Source: Acetatifactor muris
GTDB taxonomy: Bacteria; Bacillota; Clostridia; Lachnospirales; Lachnospiraceae
DNA length: 64,000 nt
NCBI RefSeq assembly: GCF_024623325.1
Contig: NZ_JANJZD010000001.1
Location: 124,001 to 188,000 of the forward strand
Direction: 5' to 3'
Below are positions 1 to 9,454 of the stretch, piece by piece. Each line of letters begins with the position of its first letter. Position 1 is the stretch's first letter. The notes below the pieces were generated by a model that did not search any database, was not told the origin of the DNA, and was given only the letters and a program-made list of their open reading frames with translations. A program made the position numbers and the translations under genes.

Positions 1-726
1 TTTCTGGAGAACGGTTTCCGGGTGCTGGCATTTGTACTGACCTCCGAGGAGGATGCGGAGAAGAGCGGTTATATTTTCCGGGAAAGGGGGATTTACCCGG
101 ATGAATCGCTGTCTGTGGACGCTACCTTCGGCCGCAGTCAGGGGAATGTTCTGTATTATTTTCTGAGCAGACCCGAAGAGAGGGATTCTCAGCAGGAGAC
201 ATTGGGCTGCTTACAGGACGAACTATCCCTCAGGGGATATTCATGCCATATCTGTGTCAGCAATGTGTATACCGGCAGCTTAAAGGCTTATGCCGCTTAT
301 GAGGAGACCACAGAACTTGTCAGGACGGTTCCCTGGAAGCCGGGAGTCCCCGGTCTGCTGTTCTATGAAGACTATCTCAGAGACAGGCGGCAGAACCGGC
401 TGAAGGAAGATATTACAGCATATATTATGGCCAATTACAGCAATCCGGCCCTCAGCGTGGAGGATGTCTGTGCCGCATTGGGGAAATCGGCCTCCGGGAT
501 CAATAAGCAGCTGAAGGAATCGGGTTGTGAGAGTGTGCTGTACTATATCAACCAGGTGCGCGTGGAGGAGGCAAAACGCATTTTCAGGGAAGCAGCAGGT
601 CAGCTTTCTGTGAAAGAGGTCATGCGGATGGCCGGCTATGAGAATCAGAATACTTTTACCCGGGTATTTCGAAAATATGAAGGCATGACACCATCAGAGT
701 ATGCTGCCAAGGTGCAGAAGGCATGA
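1..726 (+). CDS. AraC-family transcriptional regulator, 5' end missing
   Basis: The reading frame is open from base 1, so the true start lies outside the window; a GTG at 22 is only an internal codon. The last ~100 residues form an AraC-type double helix-turn-helix, ending in the usual AGYENQNTFTRVFRKYEGMTPSEY signature region. The preceding part (a VSNVYTGSLKAYAAYEETTE-like stretch) resembles the degenerate GGDEF-like segment that precedes the HTH in YtdP/YesN-type regulators of Firmicute glycan loci. It lies directly upstream of a solute-binding protein operon in the same direction, so it is probably that operon's activator (inference). An intrinsic terminator follows. Effector unknown. Confidence 0.85.
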   Translation, partial: FLENGFRVLAFVLTSEEDAEKSGYIFRERGIYPDESLSVDATFGRSQGNVLYYFLSRPEERDSQQETLGCLQDELSLRGYSCHICVSNVYTGSLKAYAAYEETTELVRTVPWKPGVPGLLFYEDYLRDRRQNRLKEDITAYIMANYSNPALSVEDVCAALGKSASGINKQLKESGCESVLYYINQVRVEEAKRIFREAAGQLSVKEVMRMAGYENQNTFTRVFRKYEGMTPSEYAAKVQKA

Positions 727-780
727 AAGCTATTTTAACTGTTCTGTTGTATAAATTGCATAATTAAATCAAGTAAACAG

Positions 781-828
781 AAAAGGAATTGTCTACTATA
801 TTGAAATTAGTGACAGATTCCTTTTTTT
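781..828 (+). terminator. Intrinsic terminator after the AraC regulator
   Basis: Bases 781-793 pair with 812-825 (13 bp with one bulged base; core AAAAGGAAT / ATTCCTTTT) and run into a T tract. It separates the regulator from the solute-binding protein gene. Confidence 0.7.
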
Positions 829-868
829 GTGGACTGACAAGTCCGGGAAATCGTGATATCTTTTGGTA

Positions 869-882
869 AACATGGCCATGTT
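869..882. promoter_or_regulatory. Perfect 14-bp palindrome in the operon leader, candidate operator
   Basis: AACATGGCCATGTT is its own reverse complement and lies 38 bp before the start codon of the solute-binding protein gene. The position suits an operator for a sugar-responsive regulator, but no regulator family is assigned. I see no convincing sigma-A promoter pair here. Confidence 0.4.
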
Positions 883-920
883 AATACTGGAAATTATGAT
901 TCAAAAATGGAGGACCTGTA

Positions 921-2570
921 ATGAAAACGAAACGATTGATTGCTCTATTGGCCGTTCTGACAATGCTTGCAGTTACTGCCTGTGGGAACGAAACCGACGG
1001 AAGCGCTGGCAATGAAAGCAGTAATATGTCTTCGCAGCCATCATCCGGCGGCTCTGCCGAAGCATCCGGCGCCTTGGAGGCGGGATCACAGGAAACAGAT
1101 GCCTTTTCCTATCCAATGGCAGATATCACACTGACCGTAAACATGGACACCGATCCTTATGATATGACGGAATATCCTTATCTGGCAGAGGAAAATTTCT
1201 TCTGGAATGTATTGAAGGAGAAAACAGGCGTAACCCTGAAAAATTTCGGGCCAACGCCGGAGGCTTATGTCTTTGATGAGGACTTCCTTGTGATGCTGCT
1301 TTCCGGGGATCTGCCGGATTTGCTGTGGGCCAACTGGGTGGAATATCCGGGAGGGCCTGCCGCCGCCATAGAGGAGGGCTACATCATTCCATTAAATGAC
1401 TATGCGGCGTATATGCCTAATCTGATGGCTTATCTGGAGGCAAATCCCGAGATTGCCAATCAGGTGACCCTGGATGACGGAACCATATTCTGCTTTCCCT
1501 TTGTCAGGGATATCGGCATGCAGATTGAGACCGGTGCGGCTATCCGCCAGGACTGGCTGGATGAGCAGAATCTGACTGTGCCTGTCACTGTGGAGGAGTG
1601 GCATGATACATTGGCCGCCCTGAAGCAGGCCTATAACCTGCCTGCTCCTCTGACCTTTGAGAGCAGATGGTTCTTCCTGGAGTACGCTATGACGCCCATC
1701 AGCTCCGCCTATGAAACCACATATCCTTTCTACATTGCGGGCGGTGAGGTACATTTCGGTCCGCTGGAGGAGAACTATAAGGAATTCATTGCGGAGATGG
1801 CCAGCTGGAACGCAGAGGGACTGATCGATCCGGATATGCCTACTGTGGACAAGAGTACTGTCACCTCCAAGATGGCAAGCGGCGAATGTGCCATCAGCAT
1901 CAACCAGCTGGGTAAAATGACCAGCTGCCTGAATTCCAATGAAGGAACGGGTTATAAGCTGTCTTCTGTTCCTAGCGCGGTATCCGCAGTCGGCGAAGAG
2001 CCGAAGATGAGCCATTACAGGAACAGCTACAATGGTTCTTACTCCATATCCGTAAGTACTTCCTGCAAGGATATAGAAGCAGCCTGCAGATTTCTGGATT
2101 ACGCTTACGGAGAAGAGGGCAGTATGCTGTACAATTACGGAACGGAAGGGGTTTCCTATGAACTGGATGGAGACAGCGTGAAATTCCTGGAGACTGTCAC
2201 TGATAATGTGGATGTGACCGCCAACTCTGCAAGAAACGCATACGGACATTATTTCAACTGGGCTATGGTCTCCAGAGATTATTCCATTCTTCTGGATGAG
2301 GAGTCCCAGAAGATTCAGTCCGGCTGGTATGCCAATATGGAGGATTATGCGTATCCCACGGTAAATCATACGCCGCAGGAACAGCAGATTCTCAGTGATT
2401 ACTGGACCAACATTGACGACTACTGCCGGGAGATGATTCTGAAATTTGTCATCGGGTCCGAGAGTATGGACAACTGGGATGACTTTGTCACCACATTGCA
2501 GAGCACCTATCATATCGACGAGGTCCTGAAGGTGAAGCAGGATGCTTATGACCGCTATATCAGCAAGTAG
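921..2570 (+). CDS. Extracellular solute-binding lipoprotein of an ABC sugar importer (LplA/YtcQ-like)
   Basis: A 549-residue lipoprotein. Residues 1-21 are a signal peptide ending in a lipobox (VTAC, Cys21), followed by a Ser/Gly-rich linker to about residue 55. The rest is a family-1 solute-binding fold of the large LplA/YtcQ type, which usually captures oligosaccharides for import. GGAGG lies 7 bases before the ATG. The next two genes are matching permeases; no ATPase is encoded here, as is usual for these systems, which share an MsmX-type ATPase from elsewhere (family knowledge). The enzymes downstream suggest a uronic-acid- or galactose-containing plant or host glycan as ligand (inference). 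Confidence 0.9.
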   Translation: MKTKRLIALLAVLTMLAVTACGNETDGSAGNESSNMSSQPSSGGSAEASGALEAGSQETDAFSYPMADITLTVNMDTDPYDMTEYPYLAEENFFWNVLKEKTGVTLKNFGPTPEAYVFDEDFLVMLLSGDLPDLLWANWVEYPGGPAAAIEEGYIIPLNDYAAYMPNLMAYLEANPEIANQVTLDDGTIFCFPFVRDIGMQIETGAAIRQDWLDEQNLTVPVTVEEWHDTLAALKQAYNLPAPLTFESRWFFLEYAMTPISSAYETTYPFYIAGGEVHFGPLEENYKEFIAEMASWNAEGLIDPDMPTVDKSTVTSKMASGECAISINQLGKMTSCLNSNEGTGYKLSSVPSAVSAVGEEPKMSHYRNSYNGSYSISVSTSCKDIEAACRFLDYAYGEEGSMLYNYGTEGVSYELDGDSVKFLETVTDNVDVTANSARNAYGHYFNWAMVSRDYSILLDEESQKIQSGWYANMEDYAYPTVNHTPQEQQILSDYWTNIDDYCREMILKFVIGSESMDNWDDFVTTLQSTYHIDEVLKVKQDAYDRYISK

Positions 2571-2582
2571 GAGCAGGCGCCG

Positions 2583-2606
2583 CTGCCCGGATAGATATCC
2601 GGGCAG
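2583..2606 (+). promoter_or_regulatory. Intercistronic hairpin between binding protein and permease genes
   Basis: CTGCCCGGATA pairs perfectly with TATCCGGGCAG around a 2-base loop, 12 bases after the stop codon. There is no T tract. Such hairpins usually protect the upstream mRNA end and allow far more binding protein than permease to be made. Confidence 0.6.
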
Positions 2607-2721
2607 GCCGGGTTCTGCGGAAACGGTTGTGTTCGGGAAAAGTACTTTGCAGGTGAGAGGTCTGTCGATAATTCCCGATAACCTCATGCATGGAAAGGAA
2701 GGTAATAATAAAGGTAATAAA

Positions 2722-2742
2722 GGTAATTACCGGGTAATTACC
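2722..2742. repeat. Two tandem copies of the palindrome GGTAATTACC
   Basis: GGTAATTACC occurs at 2722-2731 and 2733-2742, preceded by two partial GGTAATAA units (2701-2720). It lies about 40 bp before the first permease start. It may be a protein-binding site or part of the intercistronic RNA structure; the function is unknown. Confidence 0.5.
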
Positions 2743-2783
2743 TGGGAATTTCCCATAACGGACGTATGGAAAGGAAACCTGGA

Positions 2784-3710
2784 ATGAAGAATAAGAAAAC
2801 CACAGACAGACTGACTTTTCAGAAGGACTTTCGAAGAAACTGGTCTCTGTATCTTCTGGCACTGCCGGTTATTCTGTTTTATATCATATTTCACTATGTG
2901 CCCATGTACGGCATTTCCATTGCTTTCAAGGATTTCAAGATGAACCTTGGAATATTCGGCAGCAATTTTGCAGGCCTGAAGCACTTTAAGGCATTTTTTG
3001 AGTATCCCAATTTCTGGAGACTGATTGGAAATACCGTGCGCATCAGCCTTTGCACTTTGATCTTCGGTATGCCGGCCCCTGTAATTTTTGCCCTGCTGCT
3101 CAATGAACTGCGGATGAAAAAACTTCGCTCCGTGATTCAGACAGTGTCTATTTTCCCTCATTTTGTGTCTCTGGTGGTGGTATGCTCCATCATCAAGGAG
3201 TTCTGTCTCTCAGACGGACTCTTCAACGTGATTGCCGGATGGTTCGGCATCGCGCCCAGATCCCTGCTGCAGGTTCCGGGGGCCTTTACGCCCATCTATG
3301 TAATCAGCCATATCTGGGAGAAAACAGGCTGGAGTTCTCTGATTTATCTGGCAGCCATTGCAGGGATTAACGCTCAGATCTATGAGGCCGCGGATATAGA
3401 CGGAGCAGGACGCTTCCAGAAAATGTGGTATATAACCCTGCCATGCATCAGGCCTACTTTCATTATTTTGTTTATTATGGCGGTGGGCGGTGTCATGAGC
3501 GTTGGCTCGGAGAAGATATTGCTGCTTTACAATGAGACCATCTATTCTCATGCTGATGTAATTTCCACTTATCTCTACCGGAAAGGACTGCTGGAATTTA
3601 ATTTCAGCTATTCTACGGCAGTGAATCTGTTTAACTCGGTCATTAATTTTACACTGGTCATGGCAGCGAACCGCATCAGCAAAAGGCTGTCGGACACCAG
3701 TCTGTTTTAG
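2784..3710 (+). CDS. ABC transporter permease, LplB/YteP type
   Basis: A 308-residue inner-membrane permease with about six hydrophobic segments and the cytoplasmic EAA loop (EAADIDGAGRFQKMWYITLP, near residue 205) that docks on the ATPase. It belongs to the binding-protein-dependent sugar permeases (MalF/LplB side). An ATG at 2766 is also in frame, but AGGAAA sits 6 bases before the ATG at 2784, so the latter is chosen. It pairs with the permease 9 bases downstream and the lipoprotein upstream. Confidence 0.9.
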   Translation: MKNKKTTDRLTFQKDFRRNWSLYLLALPVILFYIIFHYVPMYGISIAFKDFKMNLGIFGSNFAGLKHFKAFFEYPNFWRLIGNTVRISLCTLIFGMPAPVIFALLLNELRMKKLRSVIQTVSIFPHFVSLVVVCSIIKEFCLSDGLFNVIAGWFGIAPRSLLQVPGAFTPIYVISHIWEKTGWSSLIYLAAIAGINAQIYEAADIDGAGRFQKMWYITLPCIRPTFIILFIMAVGGVMSVGSEKILLLYNETIYSHADVISTYLYRKGLLEFNFSYSTAVNLFNSVINFTLVMAANRISKRLSDTSLF

Positions 3711-3719
3711 GAGGTTGTC

Positions 3720-4610
3720 ATGATTGGAAGTAAAAGTCTGAAAAACAGGGCGACAGACCTGGTGCTGGCAGTATTCCTGACTTTGCTGGCAACAGTGATG
3801 CTCTATCCCATGCTTTACGAAGTGTTCGTCTCCTTCAGTGAGGCCGGGGAACTGGTCAAATCCAGAGGAATTCTGCTGCATCCCCTGGGCTTTACCCTGG
3901 ATGCCTACAAGATTGTATTCGGTATCAGAGATATTCTCACAGGCTATGCCAATACCCTGTTTGTCATGGTATTCGGCCTGGCGGTCAATTTGCTGATGAC
4001 ATCTCTGGGGGCCTATTTTCTTTCCCGAAAGGCGGACCGTGTAAAGCTGCAGAAGCCGATTATGCTGCTGATTCTTTTCACCATGTACTTTTCTGGAGGG
4101 CTGGTGCCCTCCTGGCTTACAGTCAGGAACCTGGGACTTTATGACACCAGATGGGCTTTGATTCTCCCCACTGCAGTGAACACCTACAATATGATTCTGC
4201 TGACATCCTATTTCCGGTCCATTCCGGAATCCCTGGAGGAATCGGTGCGCATGGATGGCGGAGGGCATTTCACAATTCTGTTCCGGATTGTATTGCCCCT
4301 GTCCAAACCTGCAATGGCAGTTATGTTCCTCTACTATGGCGTAAGCCACTGGAACAGCTGGTTCAACGCCATGATTTACCTGCGGGATAACAGTCTGTAT
4401 CCTCTGCAGCTGATTCTGCGCAACATCCTGGTGGAAGGTTCTGCCCTGAATACCAATTCTTTTTCCGTGTCCGCCATGAACTATGAGGAGATGGAGAAGA
4501 GCGTAAAGGCGGCAATGGTGGTGGTATCTACGATTCCTTTCCTGCTGATTTACCCTTTTCTGCAGAAGTATTTCCGGGGAGGGCTGATGGTGGGATCTCT
4601 GAAAGAATAG
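3720..4610 (+). CDS. ABC transporter permease, LplC/YtcP type
   Basis: A 296-residue multi-pass membrane protein of the MalG/YtcP class. It has the EAA-like loop EESVRMDGGGHFTILFRIVL near residue 180. TAGGAGG immediately precedes the ATG, 9 bases after the stop of the first permease, so the two are translated together as the heterodimeric channel. The C-terminal end (PFLQKYFRGGLMVGSLKE) is typical of the family. Confidence 0.9.
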   Translation: MIGSKSLKNRATDLVLAVFLTLLATVMLYPMLYEVFVSFSEAGELVKSRGILLHPLGFTLDAYKIVFGIRDILTGYANTLFVMVFGLAVNLLMTSLGAYFLSRKADRVKLQKPIMLLILFTMYFSGGLVPSWLTVRNLGLYDTRWALILPTAVNTYNMILLTSYFRSIPESLEESVRMDGGGHFTILFRIVLPLSKPAMAVMFLYYGVSHWNSWFNAMIYLRDNSLYPLQLILRNILVEGSALNTNSFSVSAMNYEEMEKSVKAAMVVVSTIPFLLIYPFLQKYFRGGLMVGSLKE

Positions 4611-4634
4611 AAAGAAGAAGTGGAGAGAAATGCC

Positions 4635-7343
4635 ATGAAAACTATAAATTTACTCACACAACAACAGAATAACAAAAGAATTGCCCTGGGCTTTCAGATT
4701 CTTTCCGAAGCCCTGGAAGGAGCAGGATTTTCTGTCCGCAGGCCAGAGCTTCCGGAATTATCCTCTTACCGGGAACTGGAAGGTGATATTCTGTATGCAG
4801 GTACATTGGAAAACGATACAGGCACAGAATGGCTGCGGCAGGAGGAGCTTTTGCTGTTCCATGCCGAAGAGCCGGGGGAGGAGGGATTTTACCTGCTCAG
4901 CTGTCCCGGACACCTCACTGTTGTCTGCGGCGGAGACGACACGGGAATTCTGTACGGCTGTCTGGAACTGGCCGGAAGAATCAGAGAGCAGGGAACTCTG
5001 CCCCGGGAACTTGCCTTCGGGGAGACGCCGGTGTACAGGCTGCGGGGACCTGCGGTGGGCCTGCAGAAGACGAAGATAGAGCCGCCCCGCCGTACATACG
5101 AATATCCCATTACGCGATCCCGGTTTCCCTGGTTCTATGACAGAGAGCTTTGGAGCGAATTTCTGGACCGCCTGCTGTGGATGCGCTGCAATGTACTTTA
5201 TATCTGGAGCGGGCACCCTTTCTCTTCCCTGGTGAAGGTGGCGGATTATCCGGAGGCCCTGGAAGTGACAGAGGAGGAATTCCGGGAAAATCAGGATATC
5301 TTTTCCTGGCTTACCCGGGAGTGTGACCGCAGGGGTATCTGGGTGGTGCTGAAATTCTATAATATTCATATTCCGTATCCCTTTGCAATCGCCCATGGGC
5401 TGGAGCTGACCCAGAATAACATACATCCTCTGGTTGCAGACTACACCCGCAAGTCGATCCGGGAATTTGTCAGATCCTTTCCGAACATCGGGCTGATGGT
5501 GTGCCTGGGTGAGGCGCTGCGCGGAAACAAAAACAAGACAGACTGGTTTATCCACACCATTATCCCTGCCGTCAGGGAGGGGATGGAGGAAGCCGGGCTC
5601 ACCCGGGAGCCGCCTCTGATTCTGAGAGGTCATGACTGTGACCCGCAGGATGCCATGACAAAGGCAATGCAGCAATATTCCAATCTGTATACCATGTGGA
5701 AATACAATGGGGAAGGTCTCACCACCTGCCTGCCCAGGGGAAACTGGCAGCAGCTGCACCGTTCTCTGTCAGAGATTGGGACAACTCACATTATCAATGT
5801 ACATATTGTTGCGGATCTGGAGCCATTCCGCTTTCTGGCGCCGCTGTATATACAGAAATGTGTCCAGGCAGGGCGATATCGTCTGGGCGCAGACGGACTG
5901 CATCTGTATCCTATGTTTTACTGGGATTGGCCTTATTCGCCGGACAGGACGAATCCGCGTCTGCTTCAGGCAGACAGAGACAGGATCTGGTTCGAGGCAT
6001 GGTTTCGCTATGCTGTACAGCCCGACCGGGAGGAAGCTGTGGAGAAAGCGTACTGGGCTGCGCGCTTTGCAGCTCTCTATGAGCTGTCCGGGGAGGACGG
6101 CGCACTGCTTCTGGAGGCTATGGAAGCTGCCGGGCGCTGCGCTCCCAGGCTTCTGGGGCGGGTGGGTATCACCGAGGGCAACCGCCAGACTTTCAGCCTG
6201 GGCATGACCATGAGCCAGCTTACCAATGTGAGCCGGTACCGGCCCAATCTGGAACTGTGGAACAGCGTGGCTGTGAGAGGAGAGCAGCCTGAGGAGTATG
6301 TCAGGAGAGAGCAGGAGGGACTGCCGCACATTGGGGAGACCCCTTATGACTGTGTGGAGGAAGTAGCTGCCCTGGCAGACGAGGCCCGGACAAAATTCCA
6401 GGCCATTAAGGAGCATGTACCGGATATGAGCGGGGAATTGTGCCGGATTGGTACAGATGTGGAGGCACTGTGGCTGCTGACCCATTCTTACTGCCACAAG
6501 ATCAGAGCGGCTATGGAAGTATTGAAATACAAAGCAGGTATGGACGGAGACTGTTACGGGGATATTTCTCTGCTGGAGCAGGCTGTCCGGTACCTGGGAC
6601 AGTCCCTGGAAGCTTACAGGGAACTTGCCGCGCTGACAAAGCAGACATATCTCTATGCCAACAGCATGCAGACTCCTCAGAGAAAGATTCCGTTTCCGGA
6701 CGGGGAACGTTACGGTCACTGGACGGCCTGTCTGCCGGAGTATCAGAGAGAATATGAGAACCTGGTGAAGCATACGAAGGAGCTGAAGGAAGGACGTTAT
6801 CGTCCCGGGAAGCAGTCCGAAGCCGGTATCCTGCCATTGCGGCCGGCCCCTTTTCGGCTGTTGTCGGATAATGCACATACTTTTGTCATGACATCCGGAA
6901 GCAGTATCTCCTGCGACAGGGTACGGAAGCTGCAGCAGCTTGTCCCGGAGCTGCAGGGGCTTACGGGAATTGCCGTGGACTTTGAGAAAGCCTTTGAGGG
7001 GAATCTGTCCGTCACTGTGGAGCTTTCGGAGGATTCCTTTATTCTGATAGGCTATATGCGGGATAAGAGTATTCAATGGCTGCAGCTGCCGGATCTGGAG
7101 ACCAATACCCACGCGGATGACCGCGGCGGGCTGGCGGTGCTTTACCGGGGGGCGGTTGTGGCCGAAGGGTGTCCCGTGGCGGATATCCATGCATATCGCT
7201 ATGAGGCGGGAGAGCATACTCTGTATTTCGGCACAGGCGCCTATCTGATTGCGGGTATCATTCCCGCGGATACCGTTTTGCAGCCCAGAGAGGCAGATTA
7301 TGATGGAAAGGTGGCAGACACTCTGGACTGGCTATATGAGTGA
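4635..7343 (+). CDS. Alpha-glucuronidase-like glycoside hydrolase (GH67/GH115-like architecture)
   Basis: A 902-residue protein with no signal peptide, so probably cytoplasmic. The first ~120 residues look like the alpha/beta N-terminal domain shared by alpha-glucuronidases and hexosaminidases (ending in GGDDTGILYGCLELAGRI). A TIM-barrel-like region follows (about 150-470; WMRCNVLYIWSGHPFSS, VVLKFYNIHIPYP, DLEPFRFLAPLY), then a helical C-terminal region. It probably removes a uronic acid or similar cap from imported oligosaccharides, but the exact GH family and catalytic acids are not certain from sight. GTG at 4620 is possible; ATG 4635 is preferred because GGAGAG lies 7 bases upstream. It sits between the permeases and a GH42 enzyme. 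Confidence 0.6.
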   Translation: MKTINLLTQQQNNKRIALGFQILSEALEGAGFSVRRPELPELSSYRELEGDILYAGTLENDTGTEWLRQEELLLFHAEEPGEEGFYLLSCPGHLTVVCGGDDTGILYGCLELAGRIREQGTLPRELAFGETPVYRLRGPAVGLQKTKIEPPRRTYEYPITRSRFPWFYDRELWSEFLDRLLWMRCNVLYIWSGHPFSSLVKVADYPEALEVTEEEFRENQDIFSWLTRECDRRGIWVVLKFYNIHIPYPFAIAHGLELTQNNIHPLVADYTRKSIREFVRSFPNIGLMVCLGEALRGNKNKTDWFIHTIIPAVREGMEEAGLTREPPLILRGHDCDPQDAMTKAMQQYSNLYTMWKYNGEGLTTCLPRGNWQQLHRSLSEIGTTHIINVHIVADLEPFRFLAPLYIQKCVQAGRYRLGADGLHLYPMFYWDWPYSPDRTNPRLLQADRDRIWFEAWFRYAVQPDREEAVEKAYWAARFAALYELSGEDGALLLEAMEAAGRCAPRLLGRVGITEGNRQTFSLGMTMSQLTNVSRYRPNLELWNSVAVRGEQPEEYVRREQEGLPHIGETPYDCVEEVAALADEARTKFQAIKEHVPDMSGELCRIGTDVEALWLLTHSYCHKIRAAMEVLKYKAGMDGDCYGDISLLEQAVRYLGQSLEAYRELAALTKQTYLYANSMQTPQRKIPFPDGERYGHWTACLPEYQREYENLVKHTKELKEGRYRPGKQSEAGILPLRPAPFRLLSDNAHTFVMTSGSSISCDRVRKLQQLVPELQGLTGIAVDFEKAFEGNLSVTVELSEDSFILIGYMRDKSIQWLQLPDLETNTHADDRGGLAVLYRGAVVAEGCPVADIHAYRYEAGEHTLYFGTGAYLIAGIIPADTVLQPREADYDGKVADTLDWLYE

Positions 7344-7372
7344 CAGCCAGAACGAAAAAAGGAGAGACAGAT

Positions 7373-9391
7373 ATGTATTATGGTGTATCCTATTATCCGG
7401 AACACAAGGAACCGGAAGCGCTGCGGCATGACCTGTTGCTTTTAAAGGAGTCCGGAATCAATACTGTGCGCATGGGGGAATTTGCCTGGTGCCGTATGGA
7501 ACCGCAGCGGGGAGAGTACTGCTTTGACTGGCTGGAAGACGTGGTAAACGAACTGGGAAGGGCAGGCATCCGCACTGTACTGTGTACGCCTACCGCCTGC
7601 CCGCCGGCCTGGCTTGTAAGTGCACACCCTGAGATTCTGTATGTGGACAATCGGGGGGTTACCCGGCCTTTCGGCGGCAGGCGACATTATTGTTATAATA
7701 ACGAAACATACAGGCGCTTTTCCGCCGGGATTGCGGAAGCGCTGGCGAGAGCACTGGGCGGGAATCCCTTTGTGCTGGGATTCCAGATTGATAATGAACC
7801 TGCCCAGGAGGGAACCGGCAGATGTCACTGTCCGGTCTGTGTGCGGAAGTTTCAGGGATGGCTGGAAGAGAAATATCAGACCATAGAAGCCCTGAACCGA
7901 CATTGGGGGACCATTTTCTGGTCCATGGAATATGACAGCTTTTCCCAGATTCAGCCTCCTGTAAATACCATTGAGGTTCATGCGGAGCAGTCCATTCCGG
8001 CCTACTATGAGAATCCCGGTCTGCGCCTTTCCTATGAGCGCTTCTGCAGTGAGAGCCAGATTGAATACCAGAATATACAGGCGGAAATTCTGCGTCGATA
8101 CAGTTCCCATACAGTCACGACAAATGCCACCGGACTGGCTGCCAATTCCATTCAGTATTATCAGGGATTCCGGACGCTGGATCGGTATGCATTTGACTTC
8201 TATCCGGATCTCAGGAGTGGGGAAATCAGTGCTTTTCCTTATGCGTTTGCCAGGGGAATCAAGCCGGACCGTGCTTTCTGGATTCTGGAATTCACGTCCG
8301 GCGGGGGACATAAACTTAATGGCGGCGGCCGTAAGCAATCCAGCCCTGGGGCATTGAAGCAGGCGGCCGTTCATGCGCTGGCCCACGGCGCGGAGATGTT
8401 GCTGCATTTTCAGTTCCGCTCCTTTCCCTTCGGCGCGGAACAGCTCAACTATGCTATTCTGGATGCAGATGGGCTTCCCCGGAGACGTTATTATGAAATG
8501 CAGGAGACTGCCGGGCTTCTGGAACAGTTGAAGCCGCTGGAAAAATCCGAAATCGTCAATTCCATCGCCTTCTGCTTTGACTATGATACCTGCTGGGCCC
8601 TGAAAATCAAGCCTGTAAATGAACAGAATTTCGACTATATCAAATACCAGAGCAGACTGTTTCGGCTTCTGGGCAGCAGGGGATACGGGGCGGATGTGAT
8701 TTCGCCGGAGGCGGACTGGGAGAGGTATCCTGTGCTGATTCTGACCAGTGGTTTCCTTATGAGCCGCAGCCGGCAGAAAAAGGTGCGGGAATATGTGGAG
8801 CGGGGAGGGATTGTGGTCGCCACATTCCTTACTTCTGTGAAGGATGAACATAATACAGGATATACGGATTCTCTGCCGGCGGGACTGACGGATGTCTTCG
8901 GGGTGACAGTCAGCGAGGTGGAACCTGTATATGCGGACAACCATACCCGTCTGAAGCTGGAACCTGGAAAGATGTATGTAGTGGAAGATAATGTCTGGAG
9001 TGAGCTGCTGTCAGGCCCTGCCAGGCCACTGGGAACCTATGTGGAGGATTACAAGCAGGGCAGCATGGTAATCAGCAGTCATACATATGGAAAAGGAAAG
9101 GCATATTATGTCGGCACAGATCTGCCGGACCGGGCCTGGGGGGAACTGCTGGATTATATTCTGAGCACGTCAGGCATTCAGGCGTATCCATTTCTGATTC
9201 CGGAGGGAGTTTGGGTATGTTGTCGCATTCTTCAGGGCAGAGAGATTTATTTCCTTTTTCAGTTTGACAGGAAGGAGGTAATGGTTCCCGCCAAATGTCC
9301 TGTGGAAGATTATCTGACGGGAGAACGTTATGAAACGCATATTCCCCTGGCGGGAAATGGATTCTGCATTGTGAGGAAAAGCCACAGGTAA
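7373..9391 (+). CDS. Beta-galactosidase, GH42
   Basis: A 672-residue cytoplasmic enzyme starting with the family's MYYGVSYYPEH. The acid/base is Glu142 (FQIDNEP) and the nucleophile Glu306 (ILEFTSG). Cys107, Cys151, Cys153 and Cys156 (CHCPVC) match the zinc-binding cysteine cluster of the Thermus A4 enzyme. The barrel is followed by the trimerisation domain (about 390-600) and a short beta domain. GGAGAG 8 bases upstream fixes the ATG; an in-frame GTG at 7340 lacks a good site. It ends the glycan-import operon and would cleave terminal beta-galactosyl residues. Confidence 0.93.
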   Translation: MYYGVSYYPEHKEPEALRHDLLLLKESGINTVRMGEFAWCRMEPQRGEYCFDWLEDVVNELGRAGIRTVLCTPTACPPAWLVSAHPEILYVDNRGVTRPFGGRRHYCYNNETYRRFSAGIAEALARALGGNPFVLGFQIDNEPAQEGTGRCHCPVCVRKFQGWLEEKYQTIEALNRHWGTIFWSMEYDSFSQIQPPVNTIEVHAEQSIPAYYENPGLRLSYERFCSESQIEYQNIQAEILRRYSSHTVTTNATGLAANSIQYYQGFRTLDRYAFDFYPDLRSGEISAFPYAFARGIKPDRAFWILEFTSGGGHKLNGGGRKQSSPGALKQAAVHALAHGAEMLLHFQFRSFPFGAEQLNYAILDADGLPRRRYYEMQETAGLLEQLKPLEKSEIVNSIAFCFDYDTCWALKIKPVNEQNFDYIKYQSRLFRLLGSRGYGADVISPEADWERYPVLILTSGFLMSRSRQKKVREYVERGGIVVATFLTSVKDEHNTGYTDSLPAGLTDVFGVTVSEVEPVYADNHTRLKLEPGKMYVVEDNVWSELLSGPARPLGTYVEDYKQGSMVISSHTYGKGKAYYVGTDLPDRAWGELLDYILSTSGIQAYPFLIPEGVWVCCRILQGREIYFLFQFDRKEVMVPAKCPVEDYLTGERYETHIPLAGNGFCIVRKSHR

Positions 9392-9403
9392 CGTTTTGGT
9401 GTA

Positions 9404-9432
9404 TTGACAGCTGTCCGTCCGTGTGCTACACT
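9404..9432 (+). promoter_or_regulatory. Sigma-A promoter for the riboswitch-antiporter unit
   Basis: TTGACA (9404-9409), 17-bp spacer, TACACT (9427-9432). The transcript would start about 10 bases before the riboswitch. Confidence 0.75.
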
Positions 9433-9454
9433 AAGTAGACAATTGAAAAACCTG

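Noticed and set aside
1392..2687. Long minus-strand frame of 431 codons under the solute-binding protein gene
   Set aside because: Antisense shadow of a clear lipoprotein gene; no ribosome site and no recognisable domain. The same applies to long antisense frames under valS, dnaE and the GH genes.
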